In this document: piece after piece, positions 24,965 through 34,276 of the stretch | How positions within the stretch are numbered: position 1 is the stretch's first letter | How the letters are laid out: each line of letters starts with the position of its first letter | Assembly (NCBI RefSeq): GCF_025354435.1 | Contig: NZ_JANXMU010000022.1 | Coordinates: forward strand, 1 to 43,444 | Reading direction: 5' to 3' | Length of the DNA stretch: 43,444 bases | Origin: Rhodoferax sp. | GTDB taxonomy: Bacteria; Pseudomonadota; Gammaproteobacteria; Burkholderiales; Burkholderiaceae_C | Position numbers and translations under genes: made by a program | The notes under the pieces: generated by a model | What the model saw: the letters and a program-made list of their open reading frames with translations, nothing else | The model's database searches: none | What the model was told of the DNA's origin: nothing

Positions 24965-26233
24965 TTACGCCACGGGCTGGTCGAGTTCAAAAGCTTTGTG
25001 CAGGGCACGCACGGCCAGCTCCATGTACTTCTCGTCGATCACCACCGAGGTCTTGATTTCGCTGGTGGAAATCATCTGGATGTTAATGCCTTCTTCGCTC
25101 AGGCAGCGGAACATTTTGCAGGCCACGCCCACATGGCTACGCATGCCAATTCCGACGATGCTGACCTTGCAAATCTTGGCATCGCCAATGATTTCGGTGG
25201 CACCCAGCTTGGGCAGCACTTTTTCTTTCAGCAGATCGACCGTCTTGGCGAAGTCGTTGCGGTGCACGGTGAAGCTGAAGTCGGTTTTGCCGTCTTTGCT
25301 AACGTTTTGGATGATCACATCGACTTCGATGTTGGCATCGGCCACGGCACCCAGAATTTGGTAAGCAATACCAGGGGTGTCGGGCACGCCCAGCACGGAG
25401 ACTTTGGCTTCGTCGCGGTTGAACGCGATGCCCGAGACAATGGCTTGTTCCATATTTTCGTCTTCTTCAAAAGTAATCAGGGTGCCAGATTTGGCTTCAA
25501 TGGCGATGTCGATGTCCCACGGGGTGAAGCTGGACAGCACCCGCAGCGGCACTTTGTATTTGCCTGCAAATTCGACCGAGCGAATCTGCAGCACTTTGGA
25601 GCCCATGGAGGCCATCTCCAGCATTTCTTCAAAGCCTACGGTCTGCAGGCGGCGCGCCTCGGGCACGACGCGGGGGTCGGTGGTGTAGATGCCGTCCACG
25701 TCGGTGTAGATCAGGCATTCAGCGGCTTTCATGGCGGCGGCAACGGCCACGGCCGAGGTGTCGCTGCCACCACGACCCAGCGTGGTGATGTTGCCCGCTT
25801 CGTCCACGCCCTGGAAGCCGGTGACGATGACGACCTTGCCGGCCACCAGATCGACACGTACCTTCTGGTCGTCGATGGATTCGATACGCGCCTTGGTATG
25901 GGCGCTGTTGGTCAGAATCGGCACTTGCCAACCGGCATAGCTGACCGACTCCATGCCCTCGCCTTGCAGCGCAATGGCCAGCAAGGCCACCGAGACCTGC
26001 TCGCCGGTAGAGGCTAGCATGTCGAGTTCGCGCTGGTAGGCATCGGTGATTTTGGCGGGTGCCAGCTCTTTGGCCAGGCCCAGCAGGCGGTTGGTTTCGC
26101 CGCTCATGGCGCTGGGGACCACCACCATCTGGTGGCCCGCGCGCGCCCATTTGGCGACGCGCTTGGCGACAAGGCGGATGCGCTCGGTGGAGCCCATCGA
26201 CGTGCCGCCGTATTTGTGAACGATCAATGCCAT
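24965..26233 (-). CDS. lysC: Aspartate kinase
   Basis: A 422-residue aspartokinase that phosphorylates aspartate, the entry to lysine, threonine, methionine and diaminopimelate synthesis. It starts MALIVHKYGGTSMGSTERIR (KYGGTS substrate motif); GRGGSDTSAVAVAAA and YTDVDGIYTTDPR are the kinase blocks. Two ACT domains fill residues about 265-415 (SVLGVPDTPGIAYQIL; SIVGIGMRSHVGVACKMF), the allosteric feedback sites. Length and start are standard. It lies 43 nt after tilS and ahead of tRNA-Ser. Confidence 0.97.
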   Translation of the reverse strand: MALIVHKYGGTSMGSTERIRLVAKRVAKWARAGHQMVVVPSAMSGETNRLLGLAKELAPAKITDAYQRELDMLASTGEQVSVALLAIALQGEGMESVSYAGWQVPILTNSAHTKARIESIDDQKVRVDLVAGKVVIVTGFQGVDEAGNITTLGRGGSDTSAVAVAAAMKAAECLIYTDVDGIYTTDPRVVPEARRLQTVGFEEMLEMASMGSKVLQIRSVEFAGKYKVPLRVLSSFTPWDIDIAIEAKSGTLITFEEDENMEQAIVSGIAFNRDEAKVSVLGVPDTPGIAYQILGAVADANIEVDVIIQNVSKDGKTDFSFTVHRNDFAKTVDLLKEKVLPKLGATEIIGDAKICKVSIVGIGMRSHVGVACKMFRCLSEEGINIQMISTSEIKTSVVIDEKYMELAVRALHKAFELDQPVA

Positions 26234-26276
26234 GGAATGTAGAAGACGCTAGAAGTTGAATGCCTGACGGCACGAA

Positions 26277-27269
26277 TTACCCGGGCTTTGCAGCGGTCGC
26301 GGATGCGATAGGCAAAGCCTTCGGATTGTACCAATCCAGTAACAAGCCCCGGCGCACGGCAAAGCCTGCGCCCACTTTAATGTGGATTTTTTGCCCGCGG
26401 GTGGTACAGGCGGCGATTTGGTGCTGCAACTCGTGCAATTGCGCGGTGCTGGGCGTGGTGTGGTGGCTGCCCGTGAGCCAGTGGCGCAACACGTTGGCTT
26501 GGCGGGCAAATGACAGGCTTTGCAGGGTGGCAATGGCAGGCGGATTACCCACGGTGGCCAAATCTTGCACCGCCACTTCCGCCAGCACAGTTTGCGCCTG
26601 CGCTGCGTGGGCCGCACTGCGGGCAAAGGTTTCGCGGAACTGCGGAAACGCGGCCTCCAGCACCGGCAGCAACTGGGCGCGGATGCGGTTGCGGGTGAAG
26701 CGCTGGTCTGCGTTGGTCGGGTCCGTCACGTACGCCACGCCGCGCTGCGCCAGCCAGTCGCGGATGTGGTCGGCCCGCACACCCAGCAGCGGGCGGTGGT
26801 ACTGGATGCCGTCGCGCGCCCAGCTGGCGGGCATGCAGGCCAGCCCCGGCAGGCCTGCGCCCCGGCTCAGGGCCAGCAGCAGGGTCTCCACCTGGTCATC
26901 GGCATGTTGGGCCAACACTATAGTTTTGATAGCAAACTGTGTAGATTCCACCTGCGCTATCGCCCCAAAAGCCTTGTGACGTGCCTTGCGGGCTGCATCC
27001 TCCGGGCTTTCGCCGGGCGCAGGCTGGGCCTGGACACGTACCACCTGCAGCGGCACCTGCAGCCCGGTACAAAAAGCTTCGCAGTGGCGCACAAAATCAT
27101 CGGCGGCGGCCTGCAGCCCGTGGTGGATGTGCACAGCCTGCACCTGGCCCGGCCAGCGCTCGGCACAGGCCAGCAGCAAGGCGGTGGAATCGGCTCCACC
27201 ACTGAACGCCACGGTCAGGGGCAGGGTCGGCGCAAACGCCTGTACGGCATCAACCAGGGTATAGCCCAT
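26277..27269 (-). CDS. tilS: tRNA(Ile)-lysidine synthase, with repeat-derived insert
   Basis: A 330-residue enzyme that converts C34 of tRNA-Ile(CAU) to lysidine. PP-loop SGGADSTALLLA near residue 24, HIHHGLQ, HADDQVETLLLALSRGAGLPGL, and the RNRIRAQLLPVL segment are all standard. Residues about 102-118 (GAIAQVESTQFAIKTI) replace the usual short helix before AQHADDQ; the DNA here matches the R1 family. The insert is in frame, so the enzyme may remain active. The protein is shorter at the C-terminus than E. coli TilS. It starts 6 nt before the stop of the GGDEF gene on the same strand. Confidence 0.94.
   Translation of the reverse strand: MGYTLVDAVQAFAPTLPLTVAFSGGADSTALLLACAERWPGQVQAVHIHHGLQAAADDFVRHCEAFCTGLQVPLQVVRVQAQPAPGESPEDAARKARHKAFGAIAQVESTQFAIKTIVLAQHADDQVETLLLALSRGAGLPGLACMPASWARDGIQYHRPLLGVRADHIRDWLAQRGVAYVTDPTNADQRFTRNRIRAQLLPVLEAAFPQFRETFARSAAHAAQAQTVLAEVAVQDLATVGNPPAIATLQSLSFARQANVLRHWLTGSHHTTPSTAQLHELQHQIAACTTRGQKIHIKVGAGFAVRRGLLLDWYNPKALPIASATAAKPG
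26918..26970 (+). repeat. R1-like repeat inside tilS
   Basis: The plus strand reads CACTATAGTTTTGATAGCAA, then GTGTAGATTCCACCTGCGCT, ATCGCCCCAAAA. The middle aligns with R1-D (ATTCCACCTGTGCTA) and the left part with the ATAGC(T)A(CT) start of other R1 copies. It is translated in frame within tilS. Confidence 0.65.
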
Positions 27270-27275
27270 TGCCGT

Positions 27276-28742
27276 CTAACCGATGTGCCCGCGCCGCTCG
27301 ATGTTCTGCTCTTGGTAGTAGCGGGTTTTTTCGACGTACATGGCACGGTCGGCCCGGATCAGTGTGGCCTCCAACTGGTCGCTGGACGTACAGGTGGCCA
27401 TACCGATGGCGATACTGAGCTTGTGGCCGGAATAAAACTGGTTGTTGAGTTCCAGGATCGAATGCAGGCGGTCGATGGTGGCCTGCGCCCCGCGCTCGTC
27501 CGAGCCGGGCAGCAGCATGGCAAATTCATCGCCACCGGTACGCGCCGCACAAGCCTGCGGACTCGCCACCTTGCTGAACACCTCGCCCGCCCGCCGAAGC
27601 AGCGCATCGCCCGCCACATGGCCGTGCTCGTCGTTGATTTGCTTCAGGCCGTTCAGGTCCATCACCAGCACGCTCAGCGGCCATGGGCCCTTGCGCGACA
27701 GGCGGTTGAGCTCGTCCATGTAGAAGGCGCGGTTGCGCAGCTGCGTCAGCGAGTCGTGCTTGCCCAGGTATTCGAGGTAGGCCTCGGCCTTTTTGCGCGC
27801 GGTGATGTCCACCAGCGAGACCAGCACCAGGTCCCAATCGGCCAAGTGCCCGGGCAGCACGGCAAACTGCATGTGGATGTTGACCAGGTCGCCGCTGAGC
27901 CGGTAGTTGACCACTTCGCGCATCAAGGTGGTTTTGCCTTGCCACAGCTCGCAGAGCTGCTCGGCAAATGAATCGCGCATTTCGCCCTGGAACACATCGC
28001 CCAGTCGGACCAGCAGCTCGGCTTTGTTTTGGGCTCCAAACATGGTGAGGGTTTGCTGGTTCACGTCGATGACGCGGATTTCCTGCATGCAGCGGGTCAC
28101 AAATTCAGGGTGCACATTGATGAAGGTGCGAAAGTCTTCGATGCCGCGCATGCGTACGTCTTCAATCAGCCGCTTCACCGCGCTGAAGTCCTCTACCCAC
28201 AGGGACACCGGGGAGTAGTCGAACAGGTTGCGCGCATGCTGTTCACTGGCAGCCAGCAGGTTCGAGGTTTGCAGCTCTTGGGTGATGTCTTGCAGGGACA
28301 CCATCACGCGGTCCCAAAGTTCCTCGTGGCCTTGCAGTACGCGGGCCTGTACTTTGACATCCAGCCGGCGACCGTCCAGCGTGTAGTTCACGGTCTGCAC
28401 GGCAAAACCCATCTGCCCGTCCCACATAGGAATCATCTGATGCGCCAGGTGGTCCAACATGTCGCCGCGAAACACCTGCTGCAAATTGGCCAACAAGTGC
28501 TCTTGGCTGCTGGCACCAAACAGCTCCAACGTGCGCTGGTTGACCTCCAGAACTTGCAAGGACGCCGCGCATTCGGCCAGGCATTCGGGATACACCGCCA
28601 CATGGGTGCGCAAATCAGTAATGCCCTCGGCACGCCAGCCGTCAAACAGGCGTTTGAGCGCGCTGAAATCCTCCAGCCACAGGGACACAGGGGCCAGCGC
28701 GAACAATTGGGTGTAGTCGGCCGGGGATGACAGTTGGGACAC
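27276..28742 (-). CDS. Diguanylate cyclase with two duplicated PAS-like domains
   Basis: A 488-residue soluble signalling protein. Two tandem homologous sensory domains (about 8-140 and 170-305) share SPVSLWVEDFSAVKRL-type starts and VNQQTLTMFGA-type cores. A GGDEF domain follows (about 320-480) with TGGDEFA at residues 402-408, an active-type site that makes c-di-GMP from two GTP. No RxxD inhibitory motif is seen just ahead of GGDEF. The start is GTG at 28742 with GGAGG 8 nt upstream. It is the first gene of a run leading into tilS. Confidence 0.9.
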   Translation of the reverse strand: MSQLSSPADYTQLFALAPVSLWLEDFSALKRLFDGWRAEGITDLRTHVAVYPECLAECAASLQVLEVNQRTLELFGASSQEHLLANLQQVFRGDMLDHLAHQMIPMWDGQMGFAVQTVNYTLDGRRLDVKVQARVLQGHEELWDRVMVSLQDITQELQTSNLLAASEQHARNLFDYSPVSLWVEDFSAVKRLIEDVRMRGIEDFRTFINVHPEFVTRCMQEIRVIDVNQQTLTMFGAQNKAELLVRLGDVFQGEMRDSFAEQLCELWQGKTTLMREVVNYRLSGDLVNIHMQFAVLPGHLADWDLVLVSLVDITARKKAEAYLEYLGKHDSLTQLRNRAFYMDELNRLSRKGPWPLSVLVMDLNGLKQINDEHGHVAGDALLRRAGEVFSKVASPQACAARTGGDEFAMLLPGSDERGAQATIDRLHSILELNNQFYSGHKLSIAIGMATCTSSDQLEATLIRADRAMYVEKTRYYQEQNIERRGHIG

Positions 28743-28812
28743 GTTGATAACCTCCAGACGGGTATTGTGGCGGCTCGCCGCAGCGCAAATAGAAGGCCCT
28801 TCAGCTTTGGGC

Positions 28813-28846
28813 GAAAAAAAACCAGGCCGCAGGGGCCTGGTTTTTT
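28813..28846 (-). terminator. Terminator after the DEAD-box helicase gene (bidirectional)
   Basis: An 8-bp stem ACCAGGCC/GGCCTGGT (28821-28828 and 28834-28841) with a 5-nt loop, flanked by an A-run and a T-run, so it could act in either direction. On the minus strand it ends transcription of the helicase gene. Confidence 0.9.
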
Positions 28847-28867
28847 AGAAGGTCAAAACCTTAGGAA

Positions 28868-30838
28868 TTAACGTGCGGGCTTGGGAGCCAGACGCTTCTT
28901 GGTGTCGCGGGGCACAAACACTTTGCCGCCGTTGCCAGCACCGACACCGGGCTTGCTGAAAGCAGGCTTGGAGAAGGCGGGACGGGGTGCATTGAAGTCA
29001 CCACGCTCGGCACGGTCGCCACGGGGGGCGAAGTCGGTGCGCTCACCACGGGGAGCAAAGTCGGGACGGGGCGCGAAATCACTACGGGGAGCGAAGTCAG
29101 CACGGTCGCCACGGGGGGCAAAATCGCCACGAGGAGCACCACGGTCGCCACCAAAGCCACCGCCGTTGCCCTGGAAGCCACCGGTGCGGGCTGGAGGACG
29201 GCTGTTGCGGTCGTTGAAACCGCTGGCACCGCCGTAGCTGCCACCATCGCGCTGACCACCACGATCGCCGCCGAAGCCACCACCATTGCCGCCGCCACCG
29301 AAGCCGCCGCGGTCATTGCCACGGGGCGAAGGACCAAAGCTGCGACCACGGGGAGCTCCATCACGGCTGCCACCACCAAAACCACCGCCACCGGCACGTG
29401 GAGGACGCGAATCGGGCTGGCGCTGTTGTGGCTCCATACCAGGAATCACTTCCGCCTTGAACTGTTGGTGGCTGTAGCTTTCGATGTCGAAAATCTTGCG
29501 GCGGTCGCGCATTTCAGCGAAGGTCACGGCGATACCGTCGCGACCCGCACGGCCGGTACGGCCAATACGGTGGGTGTAGTCTTCGGCCTTCATTGGCAAG
29601 CCAAAGTTGAACACGTGGCTGATGCTGGGCACGTCAATACCACGGGCAGCCACATCGGTTGCCACCAGGATTTGCACTTGGCCTTGGCGCAGAGCCATCA
29701 GGCGGCGGTTGCGCAGACCCTGGCTCAGGGCACCGTGCAATGCGACGGCGCTGAAGCCCTCTTGTTGCAGGTCGGCGGCCAGGCCGTCGCACTCGATCTG
29801 GGTGCTGGCAAACACGATCGCCTGGGCAATCGAGGTGTCACGCAGCCAGTGGTCAAGCAGCTTGCGCTTGTGCTGGGCGTTATCGGCCCAGAACAAGATT
29901 TGCTTGATGTTCTGGTGTTTTTCTTGTGGGCTGTCGATGGTGACGCGCTGGGGTTCGCGCATCACGCGCTGGGCCAGTTGCTGGATGCGCGGCGCGAAGG
30001 TGGCGCTGAACATCATGGTTTGCTTGCGGCCAATGGTCATTTGGTTGACATCGGCGAGGTCGTCCGAGAAGCCCAGATCGAGCATACGGTCGGCTTCGTC
30101 CACCACCAGGAACTGCACCTGGTCGAGCTTAATTTGCTGCGAACGCTGTAAATCCAACAGACGGCCAGGAGTAGCCACCACCAAGTTAGCATTTTGCAGC
30201 TTGGCGATTTGCAACTGGTAAGGCATGCCGCCGACCACGTTGGCCACGCGCAGGCCACGGCAATGGGCCACCAGGCCAATCGCGTCATGGGCCACTTGCT
30301 GGGCCAGTTCGCGGGTGGGGCACAGGATCAGGGCACCGGGGGTTGCGGCCTTGAAGTTGCGTGCATTGGTGGGGTCTTTGCGCTTGGCGCGCTTGGGAGC
30401 AGCTTCGCCGTTGGCAGCAGCTTCGGCCACAGCGGCTTCGTATTCGGCTTTTTCAGCGGCTTCGGCTTCGGCTTGCTGGCGCAGCAGAGTGTGCAGCACG
30501 GGCAGTAGGAAAGCAGCGGTTTTGCCGCTACCGGTTTGGCTGGACACCATCAGGTCGACAAAACGAGCGGACTCGCCTTGCATAGCCATGGGGATGGTTT
30601 GCATTTGCACAGCGGTAGGCTGGGTGTAGCCCAGGTCGGCCACGGCTTGCACCAACTCAGGGGCCAGGCCCAGAGTCACAAAGCCGTTAGGCAGTGCGGG
30701 AGCGGCGTCCGCTTCAGCGGCAACAGCCACGTCAGCGCCTTCGACGGACAGCAAAGTCTCGGTCACGAAGGTGTCGTTGGCGGAAGAAAAGTTAGCGGCA
30801 GGCGAAAAATCACCCGCGACGTCAAAAGAGTCGTTCAT
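28868..30838 (-). CDS. DEAD-box RNA helicase, RhlE-like, with long Gly/Arg-rich tail
   Basis: A 656-residue helicase. Motifs in order: Q motif (GYTQPTAVQMQTIP), I SSQTGSGKTA, Ia PTRELAQQ, II VDEADRMLDLGF, III SATF, V DVAARGID, VI HRIGRTGRAG. A 45-residue Ala/Glu/Lys insert (about residues 125-170) separates motifs I and Ia. The last 200 residues are low complexity, rich in GGFGG, RGG and repeated FAPRGDR units. It likely remodels rRNA or mRNA and may be cold-induced, as related helicases are. The ATG is at 30838 and a 230-nt leader lies upstream. Confidence 0.94.
   Translation of the reverse strand: MNDSFDVAGDFSPAANFSSANDTFVTETLLSVEGADVAVAAEADAAPALPNGFVTLGLAPELVQAVADLGYTQPTAVQMQTIPMAMQGESARFVDLMVSSQTGSGKTAAFLLPVLHTLLRQQAEAEAAEKAEYEAAVAEAAANGEAAPKRAKRKDPTNARNFKAATPGALILCPTRELAQQVAHDAIGLVAHCRGLRVANVVGGMPYQLQIAKLQNANLVVATPGRLLDLQRSQQIKLDQVQFLVVDEADRMLDLGFSDDLADVNQMTIGRKQTMMFSATFAPRIQQLAQRVMREPQRVTIDSPQEKHQNIKQILFWADNAQHKRKLLDHWLRDTSIAQAIVFASTQIECDGLAADLQQEGFSAVALHGALSQGLRNRRLMALRQGQVQILVATDVAARGIDVPSISHVFNFGLPMKAEDYTHRIGRTGRAGRDGIAVTFAEMRDRRKIFDIESYSHQQFKAEVIPGMEPQQRQPDSRPPRAGGGGFGGGSRDGAPRGRSFGPSPRGNDRGGFGGGGNGGGFGGDRGGQRDGGSYGGASGFNDRNSRPPARTGGFQGNGGGFGGDRGAPRGDFAPRGDRADFAPRSDFAPRPDFAPRGERTDFAPRGDRAERGDFNAPRPAFSKPAFSKPGVGAGNGGKVFVPRDTKKRLAPKPAR
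29000..29140 (-). repeat. Degenerate minisatellite encoding DFAPRGDR-type units
   Basis: Inside the helicase tail, units of about 18-27 bp encoding variants of DFAPRGDR, DFAPRSDFAPRPDFAPRG recur at least six times. On the plus strand the shared core is GCGAAATC or GGGAGCGAAGTC. Copy number could vary between strains. Confidence 0.8.
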
Positions 30839-31068
30839 TTAATTACTCACACGGAGACACCGCAAAGGCTGCAGTGCGCCCCATTAATGGTTAAAAAACA
30901 TCAACCATCAAACGGGGCCGGTACTTGAGACGGTATTGAAACCTGGTACCAGTTGGCGCAACTTTGTGCGCCAGATGTGTGAAGGGAGATGTGCAAAGTG
31001 CCCTGGATTGCTTCTATCGTTTCCAGTGCAGCCTCGAATTATAGCCCGGATTCGGGTTTCCACCTAAT

Positions 31069-31656
31069 TTAATCGGCAGTCATCTTCAAAAAGTGTGTGC
31101 GGTAGTGCACAAGTTCCTCAATCGATTCATGCACATCGGCCAGCGCGGTGTGGGCTTGCTGCTTTTTAAACGAAGCCGCCACCTCGGGCCGCCAGCGCTT
31201 GGCCAGCTCTTTCAGCGTGCTCACGTCCAGGTTGCGGTAATGGCAAAAAGCCTCCAGCTTGGGCATGTACTTGGCCAGAAAACGCCGGTCCTGGCCGATG
31301 CTGTTGCCGCACATCGGCGAAGTGCCTTTGGGGATGTACTGCGCCAGAAAGGCGATGATCTGCGCCTCGGCCTCGGGCTCTGTGAGCGTGGCGGCCTTGA
31401 CCTTGTCGATCAGGCCGCTGCGGCCATGCGTGCCCTTGTTCCAGGCATCCATTTTGTCCAGCAGCGCATCGGACTGGTGGATGACCAGCACCGGACCTTC
31501 GATGCGCGGCTCCAAGCTAGGGCCGGTGACGACCACGGCGATTTCGATGAGGCGTTCGACTTCCGGGTCCAGCCCGGTCATTTCACAGTCCAGCCAGATC
31601 AGGTTTTGGTCCGATTTGGCCAGTAATACAGGGGATGGGGTGTTGATTTCAGCCAT
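31069..31656 (-). CDS. orn: Oligoribonuclease
   Basis: A 195-residue 3'-to-5' exoribonuclease of the DEDDh family that clears 2- to 5-nt RNA and pGpG. Visible motifs: [14 protein letters not shown] (Asp/Glu of motif I), [11 protein letters not shown] (motif II), [14 protein letters not shown] (motif III with catalytic His and Asp). Several starts are possible; ATG 31656 ([10 protein letters not shown]) gives the normal length, with ATG 31665 next. It is divergent from the M48 protease gene, with only 36 nt between starts. It links to c-di-GMP turnover because Orn degrades pGpG. Confidence 0.95.
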   Translation of the reverse strand: MAEINTPSPVLLAKSDQNLIWLDCEMTGLDPEVERLIEIAVVVTGPSLEPRIEGPVLVIHQSDALLDKMDAWNKGTHGRSGLIDKVKAATLTEPEAEAQIIAFLAQYIPKGTSPMCGNSIGQDRRFLAKYMPKLEAFCHYRNLDVSTLKELAKRWRPEVAASFKKQQAHTALADVHESIEELVHYRTHFLKMTAD

Positions 31657-31692
31657 AAGGCGCATTGTCACCGATGGCCTAAACTCCCGGAC

Positions 31693-33003
31693 ATGCAAGA
31701 TACCGCTCCTTTTTCTCCGTTTTCACCTTCACTCGCCCTGAGCCTGGGCTTTGCCACCGTGTTGTTGATTGGCATCATCGTCAAGATGTGGCTGGCCTCG
31801 CGCCAGATCCGCCACGTGGCCCAGCACCGCCACACAGTGCCCGCCGCCTTCGCCAGCAGCATCACCCTGGAAGCCCACCAAAAAGCCGCCGACTACACCA
31901 TCACCAAGGCCCGTTTCGGTCTGCTGGAGCTGTCGCTGGGCACGGCGGTGTTGATGGGCTGGACGCTGCTGGGCGGACTGAATCTGCTGAACCAAAGCCT
32001 GCTGGCCTGGCTGGGCGGTGGCATGCAGCAGCAGCTGGCAGTGCTGGTCGGCTTTGTGCTGATCAGCGGACTCATCGACATGCCCTTATCGCTGTACCAA
32101 ACCTTTGTGATCGAAGAGCGCTTTGGCTTCAACAAGACCACCTTCAAACTGTGGCTGGGCGACTTGCTCAAGTCCAGCCTGGTAGGTGCCGTGATCGGCC
32201 TGCCGATTGCCGCGTTGATCCTGTGGCTGATGGGCACCGCCGGGCCACGTTGGTGGCTGTGGGCCTGGAGCGCCTGGATGGGCATTAACCTGCTGCTGCT
32301 GATGGTCTACCCCACCTTCATCGCCCCGCTGTTCAATAAATTCAAACCACTGGAAGACGTTGCCTTGAAGGCCCGCGTCACCGCCCTGATGCTGCGCTGC
32401 GGCTTCGCGGCCAAGGGCCTGTTTGTGATGGACGGCAGCAAGCGCAGCGCGCACGCCAATGCCTACTTCACCGGCTTCGGTGCCGCCAAGCGCGTAGTGT
32501 TTTACGACACCTTGCTGAGCAAACTGGCCCCCGCCGAAGTGGATGCGGTGCTGGCCCATGAACTCGGCCACTTCAAGCACAAGCACATTCTGCAGCGCAT
32601 CGTGACGATGTTTGCCTTCAGCCTGCTGGGCTTTGCGCTGCTGGGCTGGCTGTCGACCCAGGTGTGGTTCTATACCGGCCTGAGCGTGATTCCCAATATG
32701 TCGGGCGCGCCCAACGACGCGCTGGCGCTCCTGCTGTTCATGCTGGTGACACCGGTGGTGACCTTCTTCATCGCCCCGCTATCGGCCCAGGTGTCGCGCA
32801 AGCACGAGTTCCAGGCCGACGCCTACGCAGTGCAGCAGACCAGCGGCCAGGATCTGTCGTCCGCCTTGCTGAAGATGTACGAAGACAACGCCTCCACCCT
32901 CACGCCCGACCCGGTGTTCGTGAAGTTCTACTATTCGCACCCACCCGCCACCGAGCGGCTGGCGCGCATGGCCCACGGTGCGGCACAAGGAGTAATGGCA
33001 TGA
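31693..33003 (+). CDS. M48-family membrane metalloprotease (Ste24/CAAX protease-like)
   Basis: A 436-residue inner-membrane zinc protease. About seven membrane helices, with the catalytic HELGH at residues 289-293 and a downstream third ligand in [25 protein letters not shown] near the end is the family C-terminal motif. The architecture fits Ste24-type proteases (COG0501, CAAX-prenyl-protease-like), although bacterial members do not process prenylated proteins. It is followed by phhB, overlapping at the ATGA (33000-33003), with AAGGAG inside its 3' end. Confidence 0.92.
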   Translation: MQDTAPFSPFSPSLALSLGFATVLLIGIIVKMWLASRQIRHVAQHRHTVPAAFASSITLEAHQKAADYTITKARFGLLELSLGTAVLMGWTLLGGLNLLNQSLLAWLGGGMQQQLAVLVGFVLISGLIDMPLSLYQTFVIEERFGFNKTTFKLWLGDLLKSSLVGAVIGLPIAALILWLMGTAGPRWWLWAWSAWMGINLLLLMVYPTFIAPLFNKFKPLEDVALKARVTALMLRCGFAAKGLFVMDGSKRSAHANAYFTGFGAAKRVVFYDTLLSKLAPAEVDAVLAHELGHFKHKHILQRIVTMFAFSLLGFALLGWLSTQVWFYTGLSVIPNMSGAPNDALALLLFMLVTPVVTFFIAPLSAQVSRKHEFQADAYAVQQTSGQDLSSALLKMYEDNASTLTPDPVFVKFYYSHPPATERLARMAHGAAQGVMA

Positions 33004-33350
33004 CATCTGATTTCATGAAAAAAGACTGGTCCACGCAGAAACGCTCTGCACTGACAGCTACACAAATCGTAGCAAAACTGGCCCACGTGGACGGCTGGCA
33101 GCTGGACGGCGATGGGGCCGCGGTGGCCATCACCAAAACCTTCCGCTTTGCCAACTACTTCGAAACCATCGCCTTTGTGAACGCCGTGGCGTTTGTGGCC
33201 CACACGCAAGACCACCACCCGGACTTGCAGGTCAGCTACAACCGCTGCGTGGTGCGCTTCAACACGCACGACGCGGGCGGCTTGTCGGTCAGCGACTTCG
33301 ACTGCGCGGCGCTTCTGAATGGCTTGCTGGTGACGAAAGCCCCGGTTTGA
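33000..33350 (+). CDS. phhB: Pterin-4a-carbinolamine dehydratase
   Basis: A 116-residue enzyme that recycles tetrahydropterin after phenylalanine hydroxylation. The pterin-binding signature THTQDHHPDLQVSYNRCVVR-like block (residues about 74-92) and the DGWQ motif are present. ATG 33000 overlaps the M48 stop and has AAGGAG 7 nt upstream. The N-terminal extension (residues 1-20, STQKRSALTATQIVAKL) includes possible repeat-derived bases. It may work with folE-derived pterins; no phenylalanine hydroxylase gene is in the window. Confidence 0.93.
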   Translation: MTSDFMKKDWSTQKRSALTATQIVAKLAHVDGWQLDGDGAAVAITKTFRFANYFETIAFVNAVAFVAHTQDHHPDLQVSYNRCVVRFNTHDAGGLSVSDFDCAALLNGLLVTKAPV

Positions 33351-34276
33351 GCGGCCGCCCCGCCCTCCTCCCTGGTTTGGTGGTCGCCACCTATGGCCGC
33401 CACTGCATGGTGGAACGCCCCGACGGCACCCGCCTGATCTGCCACCCGCGGGGCAAAAAAAGCACGGCGGTGGTGGGCGACACAGTGCAATGGCTGCCCG
33501 GTGCCGAAGGCCAGGGAGAAGACGGCACGATCGAAAAACTGCAGCCGCGCCGCAACCTGTTCTACCGCCAGGACGAGATTCGCACCAAGTCGTTTGCCGC
33601 CAACCTGGACCAGGTACTGATCCTGATCGCCGCTGAGCCCGAGTTCTCGGAAACCCAGTTGTCGCGCGCCCTGATTGCCGCCGAGGCCGAGCGCATCAGC
33701 CCGCTGATCGTGCTGAACAAACAGGATTTGACCGTGCCCTTCGAGCGCGCCTGGGGCTGGCTGGCCGCCTACCGCGACATGGGCTACCGCATGCTGCCGC
33801 TGTCGCTCAAGGGCTCCAGCGACAGCCTGGATGCATTGAAGGCCGAACTGGCGGGCAAGACCACGCTGGTACTGGGCCCGTCGGGCGCAGGCAAGAGCAC
33901 GCTGACCAACCACCTGGTGCCCGGCGCACTGGCCGCCACGCGTGAAATCTCGCAGGCGCTGAACACCGGCAAGCACACCACCACCAGCACCACTTGGTAC
34001 TGGGTGGACAAGGCGGCCAACACCGCGCTGATCGACTCGCCCGGCTTCCAGGAGTTTGGCCTGCACCACATCGATGCCCGGCATTTGTCGGGTCTGATGC
34101 CGGACATCAAACCTTTTGTGGAGCGCTGCAAGTTCTACAACTGCACCCACCTGCACGAGCCGGGCTGCGGGGTAATTGCAGCGGTCAAAACCGATTCCAG
34201 CGCAGGCTCCATCAGCGATAGGCGCTACAAAATCTATAAAGACCTGTTTGCGGAACTGGACGCGCCGAAGTTCTAA
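33347..34276 (+). CDS. rsgA: Ribosome small-subunit-dependent GTPase A
   Basis: A 309-residue circularly permuted GTPase that matures the 30S subunit. An N-terminal OB fold ([17 protein letters not shown]), then NKQDL (G4) ahead of [10 protein letters not shown] (G1), a DSPGF (G3) segment and a C-terminal zinc knuckle CKFYNCTH-x5-C. The best start is TTG at 33347, overlapping the phhB stop as TTGA; no in-frame ATG precedes the OB fold. It is co-transcribed with phhB and the M48 gene and overlaps hisC convergently by 4 nt. Confidence 0.94.
   Translation: MSGRPALLPGLVVATYGRHCMVERPDGTRLICHPRGKKSTAVVGDTVQWLPGAEGQGEDGTIEKLQPRRNLFYRQDEIRTKSFAANLDQVLILIAAEPEFSETQLSRALIAAEAERISPLIVLNKQDLTVPFERAWGWLAAYRDMGYRMLPLSLKGSSDSLDALKAELAGKTTLVLGPSGAGKSTLTNHLVPGALAATREISQALNTGKHTTTSTTWYWVDKAANTALIDSPGFQEFGLHHIDARHLSGLMPDIKPFVERCKFYNCTHLHEPGCGVIAAVKTDSSAGSISDRRYKIYKDLFAELDAPKF

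Noticed and set aside
33040-33080. R1-like repeat in the phhB N-terminus
   Set aside because: The match (CAGCTACACAAATCGTAGCA) is too short and lacks the diagnostic right half; left as a possibility only.
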